Origin: Cichorium intybus | Lineage: Eukaryota > Streptophyta > Magnoliopsida > Asterales > Asteraceae | Length of the DNA stretch: 64,000 nt | Assembly (NCBI GenBank): GCA_023525715.1 | Contig: CM042011.1 | Coordinates: 61,216,354-61,280,353 of the forward strand | Direction: 5' to 3' | Part shown: in pieces, positions 56,485 through 64,000 of the stretch | How the letters are laid out: every line of letters starts with the position of its first letter | How positions within the stretch are numbered: position 1 is the first letter of the stretch | Position numbers and translations under genes: made by a program | The notes under the pieces: model-generated | Seen by the model: the letters and a program-made list of their open reading frames with translations, nothing else | The model's database searches: none | Told to the model about the DNA's origin: nothing

Positions 56485-57948
56485 GGCAAAATGACACTGT
56501 AATCCTATAATGTTTCCGATTTTGGTTTAAAAGGTCCTTAAATTTTTTATTTTGCTTTCTAAGGGTATGAACTGTATACCGGTAATGTTTCCTGTTGTTT
56601 TGGTCCCTTAAACTTAATATACCGATAAATAAAAGCTGATATGACTTAATCTTTAATAACCATATAAATAAATGATGACCTGGCTTAATCTTGCACATAT
56701 GGCCGGTCTTGTTGGTTTTTTATTTATTGCAGTTTGACCTGCTCCAAATAGAAGGAAAATTCATTTGTGATTGTGTGTACTGCAATAGCATGAAAAAAAG
56801 GAAAGAGAGAACGATTGCAGCAAGGATGGAGAAAGAATACTAGATCGATGGCGACGATGTGAGTGATGATAAAAATCGATTTTTGTATTAGACGAGATCG
56901 ATGATAATGATAAAAGAAGACGAGATTGGCGGTGAAGATTACATCAGATGCGCGACATCGGATGCAATTTTTGGCAGTAATGTTGTTATCCTATGTATTT
57001 TCCGATCTAGGGTGGGCTAGAGAGCTTGGTGGATTCGATTTCATATGTGTTGGATTGTAATGTTGGGTTCAATCCATAAAGGTGACTTCGGTGGCTTTAT
57101 TAAGGCCGATTACATTGGTGTTACTTCCATCTTTATTTCAAGATCTAAGTTACATTTCATCTTGTGCACCGTCATCTTCAGCTTCATCGGTCTTCATCTT
57201 TCCTTCTCTCTCTCTGACTAAATCTGAAAAACAACCAGGTAATGAACCAAATTCAGAACATAAGTTGTTTTTGTTTCTTTTTAGTTAGGTTTGCAGGGTC
57301 AATATATCCGGCCCTTTTTGTTTGCTTTTGATCGATCTGGGTTTTTGATTTTTTGTTTGCTTTTGATCGATCTGGGTTTTTGATTGCTTTTATGGATCTG
57401 GTGCTAGTAGAACCATTCAATGGATAAACGAAATCGACATAGCGTTCCTTTAGTTACTTCGTTAGTTTTTCTTTATTGTGTGTCATCATTTTGATTGACT
57501 TTCCTAAGTAATACCATATAGAAGAATGTGTCCTTTGTTCTTTGATAGTTAATGTTTTCCTTTCATTAATCAAATCTCTCCTTAATTACATGTAATACTC
57601 TTATCTTTTAACAAGATATGGTTAATTGATTCGCTTAGTTCGTTAACTGATTCGCTTTGTGAATTGCGAATGATTGAACGAATGAATTTAGATGTAGATG
57701 ATGAACAGAGGGATCAAAGAAGCTCAGAAGTTAGAGGATTTGTAGGTGGTTATGTGTATGAATTCTTTACACATGTGACATTTTTTTATGAAAAGACAAA
57801 TGGGTAACCGGTTTACTCATTCACTTTCTATATAAGGACATTTTTAAACCGGAAAGTTAGAGTTCATGCCTCTAGAAAACAAAAAAAAATGTTAGGAAGC
57901 TTTTAGAACAGAAGTCAATAATTTGTAGGGCTACAGTGTCATTTTGCC
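56485..57948. mobile_element. Non-autonomous TIR element (1464 bp)
   Basis: The left end GGCAAAATGACACTGTAATC and right end GGGCTACAGTGTCATTTTGCC are inverted repeats. The flanks TATAAAAA (56477-56484) and TATAAAGA (57949-57956) share 7 of 8 bases. The interior shows no transposase and resembles the MULE at 15874 in size and style. Superfamily is undecided between hAT-like and Mutator-like. Confidence 0.6.
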
Positions 57949-57956
57949 TATAAAGA

Positions 57957-58859
57957 ATTTTATAGAAGCCCATCTGCAGAAATTCCTATCTACCTACCAA
58001 AATATTATGGGGCTTGGTATAGGATATATAAAATATTCAATTTTTGTTTTTAAATCATTTTTCAGAAAATGAAATCAATTCACTCAAGTTTCAACTCTGA
58101 CCACTCATTACTCAATTCTTTCTACTATGTCAAACATCAAGCTCGTCTCAAATATCACAATTTAATGTATATAGAAGATTTGGGTGATATTATACATTTT
58201 CGCATGTGGCTTCTATGAAAATATGAAATCTCACCAAAAAGATGCATACAAATGACAATTTCTCAGATGCCCTTTGCAAAGATTTCAGACGTAATGAATC
58301 TTTTTGTTGAGATTTAACATTTTTGCAAGTGTCTATTAGTGAAAATGTGTAATCTCGCCCCTAGATTTCACATTTTCGTCGTTGTCCATCAGCAAAAATG
58401 CATATCTCAGCACTTATTTATTTATTGCATTAATGTTTAATGTAATATCGTTATATTGCAGATGTTAGATCGTTTGGGTTTTTAGCAAAATCAAGTAAAA
58501 ATTGTTTCCGAAAACTGTTTCAAACACTTATGGTGTTTAACGTTATGATGTTAAAAATATGTAATTACAGTTTGTCATTCAACAGAACCATAGTTTTGAA
58601 TGTTGTAATGAATGATGAATGATTGTATGTAAATTTTTGAATGTTGGAAAGAATGAATATATGTTTATTGAATATTGGAATAAGTAAGTATTTCTTAGTT
58701 TGTTAACAACTCAGGTGGAAGTGTGTTGGAAACCAATCTTTCACGTGAGTAGTTAGCTACTAAGAAATAAATATTTATTCTTCTATTTATTTAATACCAA
58801 ATGTTGTTTAAATATATTTATATAATAAACTATGAGTTTATTTTATTATAAATTTATCT
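57957..58859. other. Unassigned sequence
   Basis: No gene, RNA or transposon end is recognised. The word TTTCACATTTTCG or a close variant occurs several times in 58190-58410. Confidence 0.3.
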
Positions 58860-59690
58860 GAGTGTTTTTGAAACACCATCGCTTAAGGCTTTTCATAAAA
58901 ACATCATTTTAACCTATGGTTTATCATCATTATTCAAAAATCATTCTTAAGTGAAAACTTTAATTTCAATATCTTCAAAATAAGTCATTTTTCGTTCAAA
59001 GCCGTTTTAAAACACATGAGATTTATTGAGAAATAATTCAGGGTTTAAGTTGCAGAAAAACCATTCGGTCCCACTTTAAATAAAACGTCTTGGTTTATAA
59101 AAGAGCGAGGTTGTTACAATCCAACAAGTCATCTAAACTCCTCAACCTGAGTACACATCAAAATAAGTTAGGCAATCGAAATGCCTAGTGAGTTTACCCG
59201 AGGTTGACCCATTTATAGTGGGCAGTGAACTACCACACTCGGGACAAACCTCCAAAATAGTTTTGACACACTCAAAAGTTGTTTAAAACATCATAAGGAT
59301 TTTCTCAAAATAGACAGTTATGATATGCAAATGCAATGCATGATGCGACTATCCCAAATTCATGTCCATCTCATAAAAGTACAACTCACAACAATGGCAC
59401 TTACCTAAGTTCACAAATGACACGCACAAAGCATGTCACTCGATCTCCGTATAGGCAAAACTAGGACTAGTGGCCATCACACTAACCTCATGAGGGTTAG
59501 CAACTCCCTCATGCAATTCCCTATTGTCGGGAACAGTTCCACAAACATCATTTGAAGGTCTATCTCAGACCCTCTAAGTGGAAAATCATCATCAAAATGA
59601 CTATCTCAGCCAAACATCATTAAGATCATCATAAGGTTCACACAGTCAATCACATCCTATATGCAATGCACAAATAGGATGCTCAAAACG
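58860..59690 (-). mobile_element. Degenerate gypsy LTR fragment
   Basis: The order of features on the plus strand (CTCAACCTGAGTAC, GCCTAGTGAGTTTACC, then repeat-like CATCAT..CTCATG segments) resembles the LTRs at 2871 and 23698. No coding sequence or clear ends. Confidence 0.4.
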
Positions 59691-59717
59691 TCTTTTTACA
59701 TTTTCTTTTAAAATTTG

Positions 59718-60150
59718 CTTTCTGCTACCCTCGTATATCTTTTAAAATTTTGGTTTTTACTTTCCTATATCTTTGAAATTTTGATATTTGTTTCCCTTAT
59801 TTAACCATTGCCTTTTATTATCCCCATTGTTATTTAAAAATATAATATTTATTTGTTCTTTTATTATCAGTAAGTTAGTATTATTAAATAGTATATAGAC
59901 TTTCTAAGATGACATGTTCTTACCCTTTTTCTAATTTTTGCTTTCTCCTACCATTGTATAACTTTTAAAATCTTGGTTTTATGCTTTCACCTATGTTTTA
60001 AAAATTGATATTTATTACCTTCTTTCTAATCATTGTTTTTTATTACCCCATTAGTCTTTAATTTTTGACATAATAATCATAATAATGTATTTATTTGATC
60101 TTTTATTATTAGTATGTTAGCATTGTTAAATAGTATATAGGCTTTATGTT
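59718..60150. repeat. Tandem duplication of about 223 bp
   Basis: The unit beginning CTTTCTGCTACC at 59718 recurs, diverged, at 59941 (CTTTCTCCTACC). Both end in TTAAATAGTATATAG. Confidence 0.75.
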
Positions 60151-60245
60151 TTAAAGGATTTTTTTAACGTCATCGATCCATGAAACAGTAGAATCTAACA
60201 ACTTTATATATTTCCAGTTTTATTCAATAAATAGAATAGAATAAA

Positions 60246-60248
<3 letters not shown>

Positions 60249-60331
<83 letters not shown>
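60249..60331. repeat. (AT)n microsatellite
   Basis: Uninterrupted run of about 83 bp bordering the next element. Confidence 0.97.
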
Positions 60332-60333
<2 letters not shown>

Positions 60334-61412
60334 TTCAAATACATCCAACAATTATTGTGTGATTGTAGGACCAATTGTGGTCCAATCATTTGATAGGGGC
60401 AATTTGGGAATTCAATCAATCACTAATAATACAGTAACAAATCTTCCAGCGTGCTCTAACTCAAAATCACATCTCCGAAATCAAACATTGATGAGGTGGA
60501 GGAAGCGAAGGTGGAGGAAGCGGAGATAGGAACTGATGGAGGCGGAGGAAGTGGAGATCGGCGGTGGTTGGTGATGGAGGCAGCGGAGATCGGCGGTGGC
60601 CGGTGATGGAGGCGGAGGCGGCGGATCTGCGTAATTGATTGTTCGTAAAAAAAATTGATCTCCGCCTTTTTTTTTCTTCTGGGTTTTGGAAAGGCATTCT
60701 CAGATAATGGGGGTGAATGTCTATGAGAATGGAGTAGCATTCCTTCACGTTCATTCTCAGAGAATGGGGCATTCTTAGAGAATCTGAGAATGAGGCTTTC
60801 CATATAGCAGTTCCCAGCCTTCTGTAAACATATATAATTACTCCATTCTCCGATAATGGTATAAATATTCTACAATAATCTTTAGTCTGTGTACTACAGT
60901 TATTAAACACATATAACATTCTTTGAGAATTCTTCAGGAACAGGCTATTACACTTACTTACCGTTGACATTGCTTACCATTTTCTGAGCATTAACTTTGA
61001 AAACTCTTACGTAACTAGTTTTTTACGTAAACAAAAATTTTACAAACCATTCTCTGAGAATGTAGAGCATGATTAGTGAAACAAAGCCTAATATGATCAA
61101 GAAATCGAGAAATCAAGAAATCCGAATTTAAGGTTAATCGAGAAATCGGAAGTTAACAACGAACGAGAAATCGAGAAATCGGAATTGAATCGCAGATGTT
61201 TTTAATGAAAAGAAATCGAGAAATCCGCAAATCCCGTTGATTTAACAAAATTACTTTTATACCCTTCTACGTCCGTTTTTTCCAAGAAGCGCATTCTTCA
61301 GTTGATTTATTTACAAAAATGCCACCTTGACCACAACCACTCATTTTTCTAATCTAATGGTCTAGGAATGGTCATATAGTCACACAATAATTGTTAAATT
61401 TATTTAATACTA
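60332..61412. mobile_element. TIR element lying between two microsatellites
   Basis: AACAATTATTGTGTGA (60348-60363) and TCACACAATAATTGTT (61380-61395) are exact inverted repeats, with weaker similarity outward. The interior has a GGCGGTGG-rich segment (60480-60640), CATTCTC..GAGAATG palindromes and GAAATCGAGAAATC repeats (61090-61230). No transposase. The (AT)n tracts on both sides suggest insertion into a TA microsatellite. Confidence 0.6.
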
Positions 61413-61413
61413 A

Positions 61414-61542
<129 letters not shown>

Positions 61543-62761
61543 GAAATAAAACAATTAATTCGGTTCTATATGTTGTTTTATGAGTATAAAGAAAAATAAT
61601 TCAATTTAACTTTTTTTCTATAATATACTACACATATTTGATTATATTACATATGAAATATGTTAAAGATAATTCAAGGCGTATAATACATAGGCACTCA
61701 CATAATTAGTTTATTCATAATTAATAAAGGTTAATATAACATTTGAACTTATGAAAGTTTTTTCCGTATAAACATTTTTTTGAAAAAAAATCAAAATATA
61801 AGTTAAAATATCATATGCAAATTAGAAATGTGTTATCCGATATATCTAATGTGGAAGTCGGATAAATTTCTATTGGAAAACTGGGTGTTTCTAAATCCAC
61901 TATCAAGTATTTATTACTTCTTGAGTTGTAACGAGTGGGAGCCCGTGCTCCGCACGGGTTTTTATTTCCTCTTGGGTCAGTTTTTTTGTGGATTTACTGT
62001 CGTTTGAAATCGCTGGGGTCCCTTTTCCTTTCGTCACTTGACTTTCAACCGTTGCATATAGAATCGCTGTAAAGGTATATAAACTTGTTTTTTTTGATTT
62101 TGTTGTGGAATCATAATAAAGGGAAGTTTAGGCATGGGCCAAGAATTGGAAAAGTCGAAAGTACAATGCTATAATTGAGTGGAATTTTCATTATGAAATG
62201 CTAAATAAGAAAACTTTGAAAGTAGAATGTCTTACTATATAACATTTAAGTGTAAGATGTCTTCATAAGCTCTGCAAGCCACCACCGAATCTTCTCTTCA
62301 AACCCACTAATTCTCTAAATGCTTTAATATCCTTCTAACTGCATGTTCCTTATCAACCCAAATACTTGTAACTTTGCTTCAAATCGTCCGTTTTTCTTTT
62401 TACGACCTAAAAAATATTGTCACATGCAATTACTACCGGAATAAGATTAATAATTTTTATAAATGCCTAAAATATGTGATGAAAATCAAGAATCATAAGT
62501 GATACCTTATTTCACTTGGGGATTATTCTTGTCTAACGAACCCAGATACATGGATACGTAGTTAAAAGTGTATCTATGCAGCATCTTCAGGAGCTTCTCC
62601 ACTATTTAGCGCAAAAGTAGTACATGGAAATTGCTATATTGGTAAAAGAAATCGAAATTGCATAAGTCGGTAAAAAGAGAAAATTTCATTGCTACTTTCT
62701 ATAATTATCGGTTAATTCAATGAACATATAAAACACTTATAAAATAGTACTGCCAAATTAC

Positions 62762-62886
62762 CTTCATTTGGCCCTCTAAGTTCATTTTCTGTAAGAGGCT
62801 TTGAATCCGAACGCTTTTGACGCATCTGTACAGTCCTTAATGCATCAATTCTCTCATGATTTGTTTCACTCTTTCTCCCTAAAACT
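62762..62886 (-). pseudogene. Exon-like fragment of unidentified gene
   Basis: A 125-bp open stretch lies between a TTTTTCAG acceptor and an AAG|GTAATT donor. Its product has charged, coding-like composition (SETNHERIDALR, RQKRSDSKPLTENELR). It is out of frame with the NUP160 fragment if joined to it, so it probably derives from another gene. The source is not recognised. Confidence 0.45.
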
Positions 62887-62943
62887 CTGAAAAATATAAT
62901 AAGCATTAAAACCAACATTTAATTGAGGTATGAAGTTTCTTAC

Positions 62944-63535
62944 TGGAGCAATGAAAGAAGTGGGATTTGGAAGATGTTTTGAATCAACACGGTTTTGATC
63001 TTTGAAAGAACTTTGATGATCAAGTAACATAATAAAAGCCAATGTGAAGTCACTTTTTCCAAGCTTTTCATTCCATGATCTTCGGTCAATGTTGTTATCT
63101 GATAATACACAAATCAAGAAATTCAAAAACTATAAAGTATAAACAAAAAGGAATCTGATTGATGCTAAAAATTTATAAAAAGTGTACCGGTTTGTAATAA
63201 AGAGAGCTGAGAACTGAAATCTTCCATGGCAGGTGATTCAGAAGGTGTGGTTGTGAAAAGATGTATTATATGCCATTCGGTGATAATTTCTTGAATTAAT
63301 GGGAATAATTCATGTTGCAACCTCGAAACATCATCAGGTGACATGTTTATCTGCACATGTAAAAATAAAAATTTTCGCTTTTTTTTTCTTGTAAATGTAC
63401 AGGTATTAAAAACTGAAATGCTGAACTGTCCAACTAATCTCACCATGTAGGTCAACAGCAAGAGTATCTCAACTGCAGATTCAAACATCACTTGAGAAAC
63501 TTCTGAAGTTGCTTGGACAGTTGCACACGTACTAA
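62944..63535 (-). pseudogene. Fragment of nucleoporin NUP160 gene (three exons)
   Basis: NUP160 is a scaffold subunit of the NUP107-160 nuclear pore subcomplex. Three minus-strand exons are seen: about 63535-63444 (STCATVQATSEVSQVMFESA), 63350-63188 (includes LIQEIITEWHIIH) and 63098-62944 (includes RRSWNEKLGKSDFTLAFI). Splice borders are consensus (GTGAGA, TGCAG, GTACAC, ATCAG) and phases agree, so the stretch is recent enough to keep its frame. Full NUP160 is over 1400 residues; this covers little more than 130. The next exon-like piece downstream does not continue NUP160, and sequence upstream resembles a different gene. It is therefore best read as a captured fragment. It might instead be part of a longer gene at the window edge. 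Confidence 0.75.
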
Positions 63536-63703
63536 TAAAAAACAGCTTCAAAGTTCAATTTATGTCCCTTTTTTGAGGAACTAAAAAGTTTAAATATTTG
63601 GAGATAAGAACATACCTGTTGAAAATATTCTTAAAGTTTAAATATTTGGAGATAATAACATACTTGTGAGGTTGCTTGGACAATTACACACGTACTAATA
63701 CAA
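63508..63703. repeat. Partial tandem duplication over NUP160 exon edge
   Basis: GTTGCTTGGACAGTTGCACA near 63510 recurs as GTTGCTTGGACAATTACACA near 63672. The word TTTAAATATTTGGAGATAA also occurs twice (63588 and 63635). Confidence 0.7.
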
Positions 63704-63788
63704 CCCGTCACGAGATAAGAACATATCTGTGGAAAAAAAGACCCATAACAGGTAAATTGATATTTGCATTTGATCCGACTTCGATCGG

Positions 63789-63883
63789 GTTGGCTGAACA
63801 ATTTTCTTTATAAAACTTGAGAAGTTCATATCTTGTATCTACCCCTCTTGCCTTTGGCTTTACCTCAAGTGTATCCCGATTCC
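63789..63883 (-). pseudogene. Fragment of insulysin-type zinc protease gene
   Basis: One exon-like stretch after a GAATAG acceptor encodes RDTLEVKPKARGVDTRYELL and KFYKENCSAN. This resembles the middle of plant insulin-degrading-enzyme-like M16 peptidases (family pattern WDTLxVRP, GVDTR, LxKFY, YSAN). The expected Trp is Arg (CGG for TGG). Similarity stops after SAN. A few dozen residues only, so it cannot act alone. Confidence 0.55.
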
Positions 63884-64000
63884 CTATTCATGGATGAGAT
63901 ACAAAATAAAATAAAATAAGACTATTATTTAGCAGTTTCAGAAGCCTAAATGTGTGACAGATTTTGTTATATTCCATCAAGAATCATCAGAACTTAAAGG

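Larger units (their letters stand above)
61932..64000 (-). mobile_element. Helitron-like 3' end with captured gene fragments
   Basis: On the minus strand a perfect 7-bp stem CCCGTGC / GCACGGG with loop GGA (61942-61958) is followed by CTCCCACTCG|T at 61932. Helitron 3' ends have such a stem shortly before CTAG|T or a close variant; here the terminus differs by one base. To its right, fragments of unrelated genes lie on the same strand. The 5' end is outside the window. Confidence 0.55.

Noticed and set aside
60456..60970. Pro/Ser/His-rich minus-strand frames
   Set aside because: Translation of a GGCGGTGG/GGAGGAAG low-complexity stretch within a TIR element.
62270..62400. Minus-strand stretch reading VDKEHAVRRILKHLEN
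   Set aside because: Looks coding-like and may be another captured fragment, but is bounded by stops and no source family was recognised.

Overview
The window reads as nuclear DNA of a flowering plant, most likely a eudicot. It is AT-rich, has introns with GT..AG borders, and is packed with Ty1/copia and Ty3/gypsy retrotransposons, Helitrons, Mutator-like and hAT-like elements and long (AT)n tracts. An Asteraceae source is a guess from repeat style and was not tested.

Only two host genes look intact. At 11367-12436 (+) is a two-exon hydroxyphenylpyruvate/hydroxypyruvate reductase of the HPR2 type. At 18965-19389 (-) is a two-exon LC8-type dynein light chain. A deleted DNA-level duplicate of the reductase (18526-18705) lies beside the dynein gene. 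At the right edge (61932-64000) a Helitron-like 3' end is followed by same-strand fragments of at least two unrelated genes (nucleoporin NUP160 and an insulysin-type protease).

Layout: 1-1795, end of a gypsy LTR built of tandem repeats. 2400-9834, a hAT-like element (8-bp target duplication) split by a gypsy LTR with duplication TTTTC, which itself holds a decayed gypsy element. 10004-18353, MITEs, the reductase gene, a dead copia pol, a 1.5-kb MULE with a perfect 9-bp duplication, and two Helitron-like ends. 20050-22010, a large inverted repeat. 22886-56375, a Helitron-like element split by a 30.7-kb nest. 56485-61540, further TIR elements, LTR debris and microsatellites.

The 30.7-kb nest is the most interesting part. 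A solo gypsy LTR (23698-54368, duplication ACTTA) contains two blocks. The first (24488-38414) is a composite: a tandem Athila-derived element without pol is fused at a 4-bp microhomology to a non-autonomous copia element, and the whole unit is flanked by one shared duplication, ATTAC. The second (38736-54012) is a minus-strand relative of that copia element. It is interrupted by an intact, apparently very young copia element (41774-49550, duplication CTATG) with LTRs that look identical by eye and one 1343-residue gag-pol frame. The copia relatives share several short conserved hairpins in the leader and, in the pol-less members, again in the 3' half. That suggests a structured RNA which may be mobilised by the intact element.
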